A stretch of 64,000 nucleotides of DNA, from positions 124,001-188,000 of the forward strand of contig JAEOAD010002373.1 in NCBI GenBank assembly GCA_036365145.1, in the 5' to 3' direction. Of this stretch, positions 10,306 through 21,353 are shown piece by piece. Positions within the stretch are counted from its first letter, which is position 1. Each line of letters opens with the position of its first letter. The position numbers and the translations under genes are program-made. Source of the stretch: Orientallactaga sibirica. Its lineage: Eukaryota; Chordata; Mammalia; Rodentia; Dipodidae. Below the pieces are notes generated by a model. That model was not told where the DNA came from. It made no database searches and saw nothing but the letters and a program-made list of their open reading frames with translations.

Positions 10306-10439
10306 TGTTATGGTTTGAATGTAAATTGTCCCCAGTGGGTGCATGTATTGAATATTTGGTCCTCAGGTGGGAATGATGTGGAACCTCTATCACTGGACGA
10401 AGAGCCCTGAGGTTTCATAGCCTGGCCCCATTTTCTGTC

Positions 10440-10491
10440 TTCTTCTTCGTCTTCCTTCTTCTCCTCCTCCTCCTCCTCCTCCTCTTCTTCT

Positions 10492-10494
<3 letters not shown>
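10440..10494. repeat. TTC/TCC low-complexity tract
   Basis: A polypyrimidine tract, mainly (TCC)8 with TTC interruptions, at the edge of the inserted SINE. Confidence 0.9.
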
Positions 10495-10743
<249 letters not shown>

Positions 10744-11244
10744 TCCAATCCTACTCTCTGCTTCTTGATTCTTGCTGCACTGTAACCATCTGGTCTCCTG
10801 CTTCTGCTTGCATAACTTCTCTGTATGTATCCCCTTGAAATTGTAAGTCAGAATAAATCGTTTTCTTCCTTAAGTTGTTTCTCGTTACCTAAATTGCTTC
10901 TGGTTATCTGTTTGTTCACAGCAATGAGAAAGTCATATGTCATTCAACTATTGATGCCATACAACCACTATTAGAAGAGTTAACATAGTTTGTGTGTTAG
11001 GAGCAACTCCATCCTTGATGTCTAAAAATCTATTTCAATTACTCTATCCATGGGAAATGGTAGTGCCAATGTCTGATTTTAATGTTACAATGGTGATAAC
11101 TATGAAATTGCTATATATTTTGAGATAAAAATTATCTGTAAGTCTAGGTTGAACTTCTTGTGGACAGTTGCTTATGGCATGAAGAGTGTGACATGATATT
11201 CAATCCATGAGTCATTCAACTAGTTCAGTTCTGTTTACTTACAA

Positions 11245-11325
11245 AAAGATGAAACTGAGACATAGAGAATGATGTGTTTAAAGTCTCTCAGAGCTGGGAC
11301 TAGATAAGGAAGGAAATCAGCACAG
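11245..11325 (-). mobile_element. MIR, antisense
   Basis: GATGAAACTGAGACATAGAG is followed by GTCTCTCAGAGCTGGGACTAG. This is the reverse of the MIR segment that contains the GGTCACACAGCTAG-type motif. Confidence 0.65.
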
Positions 11326-11451
11326 AGAAGGCAGTGTGTGAGCCAGGTATTATCTTAATCATTCTCTACTTTCTCTCACATTTTCACTCATCCTCCAGAT
11401 GTTAATTTTCCCATTGGAGAGAGGTGACAATGGATTTTCAGAGTATGACAC

Positions 11452-11839
11452 TGTGGTAGTTTGAATATATGTCCCCTAATATATTCAGTTTTTTGTTAGT
11501 TATAGTTTGCATCTGCAATCACCTTGCTAGAGGCAATGTCACTGGGGGCCAGTTTTAAGGTGTGGTGATGGTTTGAGATTCCATTGTAAAGATATGCAAA
11601 GTGTGCCTAGCAGGAGTTCCTGAAGTGTGCTGTGTAACTTTTGGCTGTAGTTTTTGCTCTGTGTGCTGTGGTGGCTGGTTGGCTTTTCTCTCTCTGCTTG
11701 GCCTTGTGAAAGCATGCTGCTTCTCCTGCCTTTATGGAACTTCCCCTGGATCTGTAAGCTTCAATAAATAATATCCCTTCCTACATAACTGTGCCTGGTC
11801 TGGAAGTTCATCTCAGCGAACCTGAAGCTGTCTGCTACA
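11452..11839 (+). mobile_element. Solo LTR, ERVL-MaLR-like, complete
   Basis: A 388-bp element with TGTGGTAG at its start and CTGCTACA at its end, which are imperfect inverted termini with canonical TG...CA. It is flanked by a perfect 5-bp duplication GACAC (11447-11451 and 11840-11844). An AATAAA lies in CTTCAATAAATAATATCCC. It is the best-preserved member of the family that also occupies 3353-3732. Confidence 0.85.
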
Positions 11840-11998
11840 GACACATTGCTTAATATACATCAAATATATCACCCAGCAGGAGTAAGACACAAATCTAAAT
11901 TTCCCAGTTCACTGCTGTATTGAAAGATAGATATCACACCTCTTCCTGTAGTTGTGGGCATAAAGCATGCATCAGTTTTACTATTTTTTAAAAATTTT

Positions 11999-12231
11999 GT
12001 TTTTTTAAAAATTTTTTCTTTATTTATTTGAGAGTGACAGACAGAGAGAGAAAGAGGCAGATAGATACAGAGAATGGGTGCACCAGGGCCTCCAGCCACT
12101 GCAAACCAACTCCAGACGCATGCACCACTTTGTGCATCTGGCTTACATGGGTCTTGGGGAATCGAGCTTCGAACCAGGGTCCTTAGGCTTCACAGGCAAG
12201 CACTTAACCACTAAGCCTTCTCTCCAGGCCC
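11999..12231 (-). mobile_element. DIP-like SINE, antisense
   Basis: Near full length, from a T/A-rich tail to CTAAGCCTTCTCTCCAGGCC. It is flanked by an exact 26-bp duplication (11973-11998 and 12232-12257, beginning CAGTTTTACTATTTTTTAAA), which is long for a SINE target duplication. The right copy overlaps the start of the next L1. Confidence 0.95.
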
Positions 12232-12257
12232 CAGTTTTACTATTTTTTAAAAATTTT

Positions 12258-14615
12258 ATTTATTCTTGTGTATATTATTCTAGTTTTACATTCATAGTGG
12301 TGACTCCATTATCCTCTTCCCTGTACTCCCTCTTCCATAGGGAATGTGGTTCACACATTCTGGAGGTAGTCAAGAGCTATGGGGGATAGGCCAAGTCTCT
12401 GTGCATAATGCCCCAACTTGTGGCTCTAACATTCTTTCCGCCCCCTCTTTCACAAATTTCCCTGAGCCACATTGAGGTCATTTTAGCTCTACTTCAGTGT
12501 TGAGGTTTTGGGAGCCTCTGTGTCTCTTGATATCTGGCTTAGTGGGAGTTAAATGTTCTCTGTGTTTATCTCCATCAACCTTTTTCTGGTATCGTGATTC
12601 CCAAGAGCGCTGAACTTTTGCCCTTCCTCCACATTATTCTGTGGTTTCAGCTGGAGCCCTGGTGAGGTGTGATTGGCTGATCCTCCCTTCAGGTTCGTTG
12701 TCCATCTGGAAAAAATAAGCAAATTCTCCAATGGAGAGAGAAATTAGTACTAGATATATGGGACGGCCATAGGTAGCTTGGAGGGAATTTTATATGGGTA
12801 GGCCCTCTTCTAGCCCACATTTGATGGTATTTTGATTGGAGACTGTGCTCATTTTTTGTACATGGTTTTGACTTATTTCCCAGTTCCAGCAATGAGTTCC
12901 ATTCCACTGAGTGGATCAATTAGCCAAATCAAGAGCCGTTGGTTGCCCACCATGGCTGTGTGCCACTACTGCACTTGTTTGAGCATTACGTCAGGTTGTT
13001 TCTTGCTGGGTATCTTAGACTGGAAGTTGTTTGGACAGATGTTGGTTATTTTCCCCCAGTTGCTTATGTAGCACCCTCTGGCACTAGACTAGCTAACTGT
13101 TTAGGGACTGACCCTCTTCCAGATTCTGGCCAGGTCTCTCCATGTTTGGTCTCACACATGTATGCTGTCTTCGACAGTAGGGTTTTACCATTAACCTTTG
13201 GTGAGCCATCAAGAACTCTGACAGAAATCTGTCTTTTTTGGGAAACCTTGTAGGTGTCTCAGATCTACAGCTCATTGTGAAAGTTAACCCCGTGCTGGTA
13301 CTGGGAGTTATAAATCAGCTCCTAGGGAAGATGAGGGGAGAAAAAGATAGATAATATAAAAGAGAAAGTGAATATAGAGAGGCGATGGATAGAAAGAGAG
13401 AGAGAGAGAAGAGAAGAGAGAGTAAGGCAGAAGAAAATTAAGGCTGGTCTTCATGATGTTTTCTCCAGTTTCCCGTGGTTCAGGTGTTCCCTCTGTGGGC
13501 CTGCTGAAGGATCAATGTTTTAGCTTGTTGTTCAGAATATAGAGTTTTATGCTATCGTTTCCTTTTGGGTCCCTATTTGCATCCCCCCCCACCCTTATCC
13601 TCCCTCCCATCCTCTCACTCCCTCCCACCATCACCCTCCCTCCATCCCATCCTCCCTATTGTCTGGTCCTCAGAGTGCTTATTAGGCTTGTCAGTATCTC
13701 GGGTGGATTCAGGTTAGGAGCGACAGATAAATGAGACCATGCGACGATTATCTTTTTGTGATTGGGTGAGCTCACTGAGGATGATCTGTTCCATGTTTGA
13801 CATTTTTTTTTCAAATTTCATTATTTCATCTTTCTTACTGTTACATAGAATTCCATAGTATAAATATGCCACATCTTTGTTATACATTCATCTAATGATG
13901 GACATCTGGGCTGATTCCAGCTCTTTGCCATTATGAACTGAGCAGCTATAAACATGGTTGAACAAATGTCTCTGATCTGAGGCTTGGAGCCTTTAGGGTA
14001 AATGCCCAATAAGGGAATAACTGGATCTGTTGGTAGGTCTATGGTCATCCTTTTCAGGAGTCTCCATATAGCTTTCCATAATGGTTGAACCATTTTACAT
14101 TCCCACCAGCAGTGGAAGCTTGTTCCTATTTCTCCACAGCCTTGCCAACATTTGTTTTCATTTTTTTTTTTTAATTTTAGTCATCCTTACTGGGGTAAGG
14201 TGGAATCTCATAGTTGTTTTAATTTGCATTTCACTGATGATTAGGGATGTTGAACGTTTTCTTAAATGTGCGTTTGCTATTTGTATTTCTTCCTCTGAGA
14301 ACTCCCTGTGCAGTTCTCTGCCCCATTTTGTGAGTGGGTTGTTTGGTGATTTATGGTTTAAGTTTTGGAGTTCTTTGTAGATTCTAGAAATTAGGCTTCT
14401 GTCAGTTGTATAGCTGGTGAAAATTCTCTCCCATTCTGTGGGTAATCTGCTGGCTTTGGTTATGGTATGTTTGTCAGTGAAAACGCTTTTCAGCTTCATG
14501 AGAGCCCACTGATTGAGTGATTGTTTAATTTCCTGAGCTGCTGGGGTTTTGTTCAGGAAGTCTTTTCCCACTCCTATTTCGTGGAAGGTTCCTCCTATTT
14601 TTTTTTCTATTTTAA
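12258..14615 (-). mobile_element. L1, 5' truncated, antisense, about 2.4 kb
   Basis: It reads on the minus strand from the ORF2 C-terminal region (right) through about 1.45 kb of 3'UTR to the 3' end at the left. The 3'UTR segment 12340-13300 is shared with the L1s at 45.7 and 49.0 kb, so all belong to one jerboa-type subfamily. The 3'UTR holds GA-rich and TCCC-rich tracts (13376-13425 and 13580-13650). The 5' truncation falls near 14615, beyond which protein similarity ends. Confidence 0.92.
13714..14615 (-). pseudogene. L1 ORF2 C-terminal fragment, broken
   Basis: This encodes the last about 300 residues of L1 ORF2p, the protein that nicks DNA and reverse-transcribes L1 RNA. The part here lies after the reverse-transcriptase domain. 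Frames carry [18 protein letters not shown] (around 14200-14260) and [16 protein letters not shown] with YPKG...[16 protein letters not shown] (13850-14090), hallmarks of the C-terminal region. In intact L1s a CCHC-like cysteine segment lies between these two blocks. Here that stretch falls in the disrupted interval 14094-14157, which includes a T-run, so the frame is lost. The natural stop is at 13714-13716. There is no start and no catalytic domain, so it is nonfunctional. The open frame that runs on to 14826 extends past the L1 into unrelated flank. Confidence 0.9.
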
Positions 14616-15035
14616 GAGAGTTATATAAAATAACATTAGCCTTATTTTGGTGTATTGTGTATTCATACTCACATAGACTTATGTATGTTTGTCTCTGTAA
14701 TTTGTTACAGATTTTACTATTCAATCCAGAATAAAGCATGGCATAGCTTTTGTCCATAGTTAAAAATATACTTGGAATGATCAAAAAGAGTGAGGAATTT
14801 TCTTCCCCTGCAAATGTATTGGCCAAATGAGTGGAAACTATTCATTGTATCTGCAATTACATCTGATTAACAGGTGTTTCTTTTCTAGTAGTTGAACCAA
14901 CTTGTTATCTTGCACAATGTTGTATTGATTGACATTTAATCATTAACAATTTCATATTTGAGGTAATTGAGATAAAATTATTGCAATAAAAACTAATGAG
15001 TTACATAAAATATAAGAAAAAAAAACATAATGCCT
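14616..15035. other. Unique AT-rich sequence
   Basis: No repeat or gene recognised between the L1 and the MaLR element. Confidence 0.5.
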
Positions 15036-15109
15036 TACTATATCATTCTTGTTGCTGTGAACAAATACCTGAGCAGAAATAACTTAAGGAAGGAAAAAGT
15101 TAATATATA
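15036..15109 (-). mobile_element. MaLR 3' LTR end fragment, antisense
   Basis: CATTCTTGTTGCTGTGAAC and CAAATACCTGAGCAG are the reverse of an LTR 3' end. Only about 75 bp precede the internal-type sequence, so this LTR is partial or deleted. Confidence 0.5.
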
Positions 15110-15435
15110 CTTCTGCTTACACCAGTCCACTTCTACACAACACAACTTTGCACAAGTTCTCATGACATGGGCAGAATTCAGCAAACCTATCATACAAACT
15201 AGTCCCATCTGGACAAAGCTCTTTCTTCCTCTCATAAGCCAAACCTCACAGTCCACAGTCTTTTTGTATTTAGGTCTTTCAACTCTGACCAGAATCGTTT
15301 ATCAAGCTATTCTTAGAAATTCTCTTAGACCAAAGTTTCAAATCTTTCCACATTCCCCCTGCAACTCAGTTCCAATCAGCCAAAAGGCACACAGATTTCT
15401 GGCTGTAACAACCTTACTTCTTGGAACCAATTTTC
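15110..15435 (-). mobile_element. MaLR internal region remnant, antisense
   Basis: Read on the minus strand it starts GAAAATTGGTTCCAAGAAGT right after the LTR, then TTGTTACAG, TGGAACTGAGTTGCAGGG and TTTGAAACTTTGG. That order is typical of the noncoding internal part of mammalian MaLR (ERVL-related) elements. No retroviral protein is encoded. This is the strongest evidence that the TGTGG...CA elements of this window are LTRs. Confidence 0.65.
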
Positions 15436-15780
15436 TGTTACAGTCACCTTTGTGCTGCTGTGACATACACCACACCTGAAGCTGCTTATTGGAGGAGAGG
15501 GTTTATTATGGCTTACAGTCTCAAGAGGAAGGTTCATGATGGCAGGGGAAAAATAACATGAGCAGAAGCTGAACATTGCCTCCTGGCCAACATCAGGTAG
15601 AATACAGCTGCAGGAGAGTGAGCTGAACACTGGCAAGGGGAAACTGGCTAGAACACCTGTAAAGCCTGTTCCCAATAACACACCTCCTCTAGCAAAGCTC
15701 TAAGTCCCAAATTGCCACCAGTTGGGAACAAAGCATTAAAAACATATTAGTTTATGTGGGATACTTAATTCACATCACTG
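15436..15780 (-). mobile_element. MaLR 5' LTR, antisense
   Basis: The reverse-strand LTR starts TGTTACAGTCACC on the plus strand and ends near GATACTTAATTCACATCA. It contains GGTTTATTATGGCTTACAG and ATGATGGCAGGGG, motifs shared with the antisense LTRs at 6107 and 43530. It adjoins the internal remnant on its left with no gap. Confidence 0.75.
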
Positions 15781-15784
15781 CAGG

Positions 15785-16265
15785 TGGTGAGCTTTAAGCA
15801 CTGGAATTATATAAAAGCTTAAGCTAATTTAAAAAGATGGCCATGTTGGTAAAACCTTACAAACACAAGTATTATAGAGCTTACTCCATATGTTTCTATG
15901 CAACTATGGATAAGAGGTATTTAAATCATTGTGGTATAAGAAATGCTTACACAGGAAGTGACAGTTGCAGAATTTGAAGATTACACAAGCTTCATTGGGA
16001 AAATGGAAGTGGGAACATGTGTGTAGCTATGCTGAATTAACATAAGAGATAGAGGACCTCAGAGTGCAAATGACTACTTCCACCAGCTCTCAGGCAGAGC
16101 ATCCTCTACCACTGTGGATGCCTCTGCAGTAGTCTTTCTAGACAGACATACATTAATTTCTGTCTTGTATTTCTATCTTGACCATGTCGAAATCAAGGAC
16201 TTATAAGGTTAGGGTTTTGATATAAAATCTTGGTTTGGTTGTTAGGAATTAAGTGTTGCCTTCTT
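15785..16265. other. Unique sequence, no gene seen
   Basis: No open frame over 60 codons with any recognisable feature and no repeat identified. Confidence 0.5.
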
Positions 16266-16274
16266 TTAAAATTT

Positions 16275-16420
16275 TTAAAACTTTTTATTAAATTTTACTT
16301 TGTATTTGACAAATATAACATTATACATACTTATAATGCATTTTAATCATATTCACCTCCATTATTCTCTCTTGTCTCCCTCTTGCTTTCACAGAAACCC
16401 TTTCCCTTCCCTACCCTTCT
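16275..16420 (-). mobile_element. L1 3' end fragment, antisense
   Basis: TATAATGCATTTTAATCATA followed by CTCTCTTGTCTCCCTC matches the antisense 3' terminus of rodent L1s (compare 50300-50370 in sense). Confidence 0.5.
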
Positions 16421-16429
16421 TTTTACTTT

Positions 16430-16577
16430 ACTTTATTTTTCTCGAGGTAGGGTCTCACTTTATCCCAGGCTGACCTGGAATTCACTATGTAGTCTCAGGG
16501 TGGCCTTGACCTCACAGTGATCCTCCTACCTCTGCCTCCAGAGTGCTGGGATTAAAGGCATGCACAACCATGTCTGG
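16430..16577 (-). mobile_element. B1 SINE, antisense
   Basis: A full body from CTCGAGGTAGGGTCTCAC to CATGCACAACCATGTCTGG. The flanks CCTTCTTTTTACTTT and CCTTCTTTTCACTTT (about 16415 and 16578) are a 15-bp duplication with one mismatch. Confidence 0.93.
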
Positions 16578-16608
16578 CCTTCTTTTCACTTTTATCTCCT
16601 GGCGTCCG

Positions 16609-16690
16609 TCCTTCCTTCCTTCCTTCCTTCCTTCCTTCCTTCCTTCCTTCCTTCCTTCCTTCCTTCCTTCCTTCCTTTCTTCTTTCCTTC
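16609..16690. repeat. (TTCC)n microsatellite
   Basis: About 17 near-perfect TTCC units followed by a few imperfect ones. The plus-strand frame through it (poly LPSF) is an artefact. Confidence 0.97.
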
Positions 16691-16719
16691 CTATTTCTTT
16701 TCTTACCCAATGAGTTTGA

Positions 16720-17090
16720 TTAGGGTTGCTTATATGAGCATGAATGAGAGTTTATTTACTAGATCATAGACAATTTACCAGTGGATACACCCCTGAAGAA
16801 AAAGTCTTCCCCTACTCCAGCAATTATTAACTGCCAATAGCTCTCAGGGAGGAGTGGGTCTTCATGTGCTCTTTTCCCATCTATGATGGGAATAATTATG
16901 TGCCTAATCTTGTTCAGGCCTTGCATAGGTAAACAGAGCTGCTAAAAGTTCATGAGTTCACTAGCTATGTCATGTACAGAAGACAATGTTTCACAGCATT
17001 CACCCCCTTCCTTTGTCTGTTACTTTCTGAGTACTCTGATGCCATGTTACCTGAATGCTGGACTGCTTTTATGTTTATGTTCCCTCTATG
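16720..17090 (-). mobile_element. Lx-like L1 3'UTR, antisense
   Basis: AGCAATTATTAACTGCCAAT, then AGCTCTCAGGGAGGAGTGGG and AGAAGACAATGTTTCACAGC, parallel the mouse Lx 3'UTR in order and the copy at 39605-40840 in this window. Both ends are ragged. Confidence 0.8.
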
Positions 17091-17094
17091 ACAT

Positions 17095-17760
17095 CTTGAG
17101 AGCTTGTTTGGAAGTTCAGCAGGGGATTACAGCTACTTATATATCCTTGACTGAAGAATGGTCCTCCTATTTGGGCAAGAAGCAAGGGGAAGGTGACCAA
17201 GCACACAGCTTCAGGAGGGACACACCCACACAGTGGGGAGAGAGGAAAGGGACACCCATCTAGCCAGTCAGATCAGCTGAATCAACCTTGGCAATCAATG
17301 GGGTGACAAATGTTACAGCCAGGTTGCCCTCACCTCTATCCTTCTATGACACCTTACTTCTATTCCCCCATATTCTACCACTCCCTTCACTCTGCTGCAA
17401 ATTGAATTTCTTGGCTATTTAAGGTGCAGATCATATTCCTGAGAAATAGGCATATAAATGCATATTATGACTATGCAAATTATTTTCTTATGAAAAGTAT
17501 AGTTTAGTGTAAAATGAATTAATATATTGATAGCAATGTGCTGGAATGTTTTAAATATTTTATATGTGTTATTTATTCTAAATATTGATGCAAAATTGTC
17601 AACTTAGTTGTCTGATTATGTGAAGACTGGGTCAGGGAAGTCCATGATTAAGATCAGGCTCCTTTGGGGAAGTCCCCAATTTGCTTTCAAGATAGCACCT
17701 TCATGACTGTGTTTTCACATGGCACAAAAGTGGAAGATAGAGTGCCTATTTTGTCAAGAA
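17095..17760. other. Unique sequence, no gene seen
   Basis: AT-rich beyond 17400, with no repeat or exon recognised. Confidence 0.5.
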
Positions 17761-17764
17761 CCCC

Positions 17765-17902
17765 ACTTTTTTTGAGGTAGTGTCTCACTCTAGACCAGAC
17801 TGACCTGGCACACTAGTCCCAGGTTGGCCTCAAAACTCATGACAATCCACCTACCTCTGCCTCCCTAGTGCTGGGATTAAAGCTGTGAGCAACTATGCCC
17901 AG
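17765..17902 (-). mobile_element. B1 SINE, diverged, antisense
   Basis: TTTGAGGTAGTGTCTCACTC through CTGTGAGCAACTATGCCCAGC. It is shorter and more mutated than the B1s at 36.0 or 50.6 kb, so an older copy. TCAAGAACCCC and TCAAGACCTC flank it. Confidence 0.9.
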
Positions 17903-17904
17903 CT

Positions 17905-18589
17905 TCTTCAAGACCTCTAATAAGGATCATAATTTCATTCATGAGGCCTTTGCCCTTAAAGCCCTACTCATTGACCCTTACAATCCTTGGTGAGTAAGTT
18001 TCATTTTATAAATTTTGGAGGCTATGTTTAGACCTGCCCTTAGTTGTTCTGCCCACTCACAACTTCTGATACCAGAAAGCTACTTTTGCTCTTTGCCTGA
18101 TTTTCTCTGCTTTTCTTTCTTTAATTTAAAAATACAAATTCTATCACTTCTATAGTTCCTGTCAGATCATGGCTACATCCTGAGAATGCCTTGCTGTGTT
18201 TCTATGGTGAGAAACAAGAATGGTTTCTCTCCCATCTTCCTCTTCCCGTTCTGAGTAATTTTCCTCCTCTCTTTTATGTTTTAATTACTTCTCAGTTTTC
18301 AAACTTTTACTTATTTGTGGATTTTGTACTGCTCTCTCTCTTTCTTTATTATTTCTTCACTTTCTCATACTTTTCTTTCATTTTCTTACATCCTTTTAAG
18401 ATACTGAGAATGTATCATATATGGAGCACAATGTCTTGTAAACATACAAAGTTGATAGGACAGGGTTATTGTTCTCATCAACTTTTATACTTAAATGATA
18501 AGTTTTTTCCCAATAGCTTTACTAGAAATTAAAAAAAAATGTCAATGTGGAGACATAAGAAAATTTTCAACATTTTTACTAACACAATA
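17905..18589. other. Unique, pyrimidine-rich sequence
   Basis: TTTC/CTTT-rich between 18190 and 18400. The 113-codon frame at 18191-18532 (+) is rich in Phe, Leu and Ser because of this composition and carries no recognisable motif. Confidence 0.5.
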
Positions 18590-18603
18590 AATAATGTTAT
18601 TTT

Positions 18604-18800
18604 TATTTATTTATTTTTTGGAGAGAGGGAGAGAGATAGAGATAGAGAGACTGGGTGTGCTAGGGCCTCCAGCCACAGCAAACAAATTCCAGATGCATGT
18701 GCCATCTTGTATATCTGGCTTATATGCAGTTCTGAGGAGTTGAACTTGGGTCCTTTGGCTTTGCAGACAAGTGTTAATCACTAAGCCATCTCTCTGGCTC
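18604..18800 (-). mobile_element. DIP-like SINE, antisense
   Basis: Full body ending CACTAAGCCATCTCTCTGGC. A 14-bp duplication with one mismatch, AATAATGTTATTTT and AATAATGCTATTTT, lies at 18590-18603 and 18801-18814. Confidence 0.93.
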
Positions 18801-18904
18801 AATAATGCTATTTTAAAATCATTCTCAATATTCTTTAGAAAAACAAAATTACCTATGCTCATTTTATCATTCCATGTACACATGCAAATATTTATTATTT
18901 ATTT

Positions 18905-19025
18905 GTTTATTTTTAAGTGAAGTTTTGTTATGCCCAGGCTCATCTTGAACTTCTGGCCTGGAAATGATCCTCCTGTCTCAGCATTCTGCCTGCTGGGCTA
19001 TTGGTATCTGCCACAGTGCCTGGTT
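18905..19025 (-). mobile_element. Proto-B1 (PB1-like) 7SL SINE, antisense
   Basis: TTATGCCCAGGCTCATCTTG and ATGATCCTCCTGTCTCAGC follow the antisense 7SL-derived monomer but lack the rodent B1-specific spacing and are strongly diverged. The flanks CACATGCAAATATTTA (18879-18894) and CACATGCAAACATTTA (19026-19041) are a 16-bp duplication with one change. Confidence 0.8.
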
Positions 19026-19041
19026 CACATGCAAACATTTA

Positions 19042-19576
19042 AATTTATTTAGAAAATCTATATTTATTCATAATTCATCTTTGAATTCAACATAGTACTT
19101 AAAATGAATGTCTAATTCTATTACAGGTTAAATAAAGTGGATGTTTGCCAAGTCAATTTTCTCTTTTATCCTTTGATATTAATACCTCTTATGAATATAA
19201 TCATTCATCTTTCTGTTTTATAAAGCAACACCTTGTCAAAAACTGTGAAAATTTTACCTTCTAAAGCTAAGATTTTAAACTATGACTCCTCTGTGAATGT
19301 TGTCACATGACACAGACAGAGCAAGGAACCATTTCTTGTTGACAGAAAGGCAGTAGTCAAGCATCAGCAATAACTATGGTAGAATAATTTTCATGAGGCT
19401 AGTCAAACTGGTCAAGATAGGAGATGCTATCTTTATCAAAATCCAATGAGAGGAGAGGTTTCCATGGTTATTAGTGATACCTTCAATAATAAGTAAATGA
19501 CACTCATTACTCTGTATTAACAAAGACTGCCATTTTGAAAGACTCTTAGAAGTGTCTTGGAATGGGGAAATGCAAG
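19042..19576. other. Unique sequence, no gene seen
   Basis: No repeat, exon or open frame of note. Confidence 0.5.
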
Positions 19577-20050
19577 TGTTAGTCAGGGCTATCTAGAGGA
19601 ACAGAGCCAATAAAATGAACATATGAACAATGGGCTTTATTAGATTGGCTTAAATGATATGGGCTGGGTAGTCTAACAATGGCTGTCTTGTCTGTAGGCT
19701 GGAGAGTTTGAGACCTGATAGCTTCATAGGCTGGATGCCTCAACATTTCCAATTTGTCTCTGAAGGCCTGCAAGATTCCTGGAGAGCCTCTGGTCTTCAG
19801 TCCATGTTGGAAGCTGGGTCCTAATGTCAAAGAAGCATGGAGCAAAGACAGCCACAGAAAAGCACTTTTTTTTTTTTTTTTTTAAATCTCCTTACATTTA
19901 GATTGTCACTTGAAGGGTTGTCCACTCTGGGGGACAGTATTGCCTGCTCAGTTAATCCTTCCTAGAAATGTCCTTACAAACCTGCCAAAGAATCTTACTT
20001 GATACTGTATTAAATCAAGGTGATAATAGAGATTACCTGTCACAGCAGGG
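19577..20050 (-). mobile_element. Ancient mammalian repeat, unnamed, antisense
   Basis: It starts GTTAGTCAGGGCTATCTAGAG and runs through GGCTTTATTAGATTGGCTTA to a poly-T interruption at 19866-19883, then continues to TCCTTCCTAGAAATGTCC. This is the reverse of the family at 8368-8665. The ends are TG...CA-like in consensus as I recall it, so an LTR origin is possible. Confidence 0.6.
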
Positions 20051-20369
20051 TTTTTCATTATAAGATTTTGGGGTCCAGTTTTAGGTGAATCTTTTAATGA
20101 TAAAGTCTGGCTGACATTGGACAGTGTTACCAAAATAATAGTTTTGGATTAATGGATATAGCAAAGTGAGGGTTTTAGAGTAAATCTTGATAATTAACTA
20201 CTCACTTAGTAAACAAGTAATTTGCTTCTTTGAGCTATGAATTATTCACAGAAGGAACTAGTTGCTGATGAGCATTCTACTGTTTGGGGAGGGACCTAAT
20301 AAATAGTATTGACTTTCAAAAGATGACTTGCAGCATTGGTTCACATCTTCTACCTTACTGGAGGAAGGA

Positions 20370-20545
20370 ACTCTTGATCACCACTTTGCTTACCAGCCTA
20401 GCTGACCTATGAGCTTCAGGAGATTCTCCTGTCTTTGTCTCTCTTCTTGCTGCAGGCACAATGGGGTTACAGATACTACTGCCACAGCATCTGGCTTTTG
20501 TATGGGTTCTGAGGATATGAACTCAGCTACTCATACTTGCATGGT
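20370..20545 (-). mobile_element. B4-type SINE relic, antisense
   Basis: TCAGGAGATTCTCCTGTC, GGGGTTACAGATACTACTGC and TGGGTTCTGAGGATATGAAC follow the same order as 6447-6995 but are more decayed. Confidence 0.55.
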
Positions 20546-20652
20546 AAATACTTAAAGAAAACCTTGGTAAATAACTAAATAAAACTACTAGCCATCTGAA
20601 TAGTCATAAATCCTCTCCTTTAAAGATAGTTTTCTATTTAAAATAACTTTTA

Positions 20653-20890
20653 GGGCTTGGAGAGATGGCTTAGCAGTTAAGGGCTTGCCTGTGAAGCCTA
20701 AGGACCCTGGTTTGAGGCTCACTTCCCCAGAACCCATGTAAGCCAGATGCACAAGGTGGCACATGCATGTGGAGTTCTTGTGCAGTGGCTGGATGCCCTG
20801 GAATGCCCATTCTCTCTCCATCTATCTGCCTCTTTCTTTCTCTGTCTGTTGCTCTCAAATAAATAAATAAACAAATAATCAACAACAAGA
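20653..20890 (+). mobile_element. DIP-like SINE
   Basis: Sense, near full length: GGGCTTGGAGAGATGGCTTA, B-box region GGTTTGAGGCTCAC, long CT-rich part, and (AAAT)n tail ending in AACAACAAG. Confidence 0.93.
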
Positions 20891-20904
20891 AAAATGTTTT
20901 AAAA

Positions 20905-21048
20905 TCATCTAGATATTATGGTGTACACACTTGGAATCCTAGCGCTTGGGATTTGGAGACAGTGGGATCAGTAGTTCAAAGTTTTCCTTGGCTACATAGT
21001 GAGTTATATAGGTCAATCTGGGTTACATAAGACCCTGTCTTATAAAAT
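20905..21048 (+). mobile_element. Old B1-like SINE
   Basis: TGGAATCCTAGCGCTTGGG and GGCTACATAGTGAGTTATA follow the B1 order with many changes. It ends AAGACCCTGTCTTATAAAA. Confidence 0.7.
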
Positions 21049-21059
21049 CAAATATAATG

Positions 21060-21345
21060 TAGGGGAGATGGTTCCATGGTTAACAGTGTTTGCTTGCAAA
21101 CCTACCAACCCAAGCTTGACCTTCCTCAGCGTCTATATAAAGCTGAAGGTAAAGTGCCCATGAGCTTCTAAGCCCAGTACATCTCTGGCAATGGGAGAAG
21201 GAGCCAGGAGAATGTGGAAACTCACAAACTGCAGCAGGAAAAGAGATCCTGCCTAAAAAGAAGACAGAGGGAGAGCACAAAGACCCTAGGTTGTCCTCTA
21301 CTGCTACACACACACCATGGTAAGCTTGTACCCATACATACACAT
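21060..21345 (+). mobile_element. B4-type composite SINE relic
   Basis: tRNA-like head (GATGGTTCCATGGTTAACAG) followed by a B1-like remnant and an ACACACACCATGG-type tail running into the GC/CA microsatellite. Confidence 0.55.
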
Positions 21346-21348
21346 AAT

Positions 21349-21353
21349 GCGCG

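Noticed and set aside
14158..14826. 222-codon frame as an intact gene
   Set aside because: Only the part up to about 14615 is L1 ORF2. The remaining residues come from unrelated flank.
15030..15479. 149-codon plus-strand open frame
   Set aside because: It runs against the orientation of a MaLR internal region and LTR, so it is a repeat by-product.
16560..16769. Repetitive LPSF protein
   Set aside because: A pure translation of a TTCC microsatellite.
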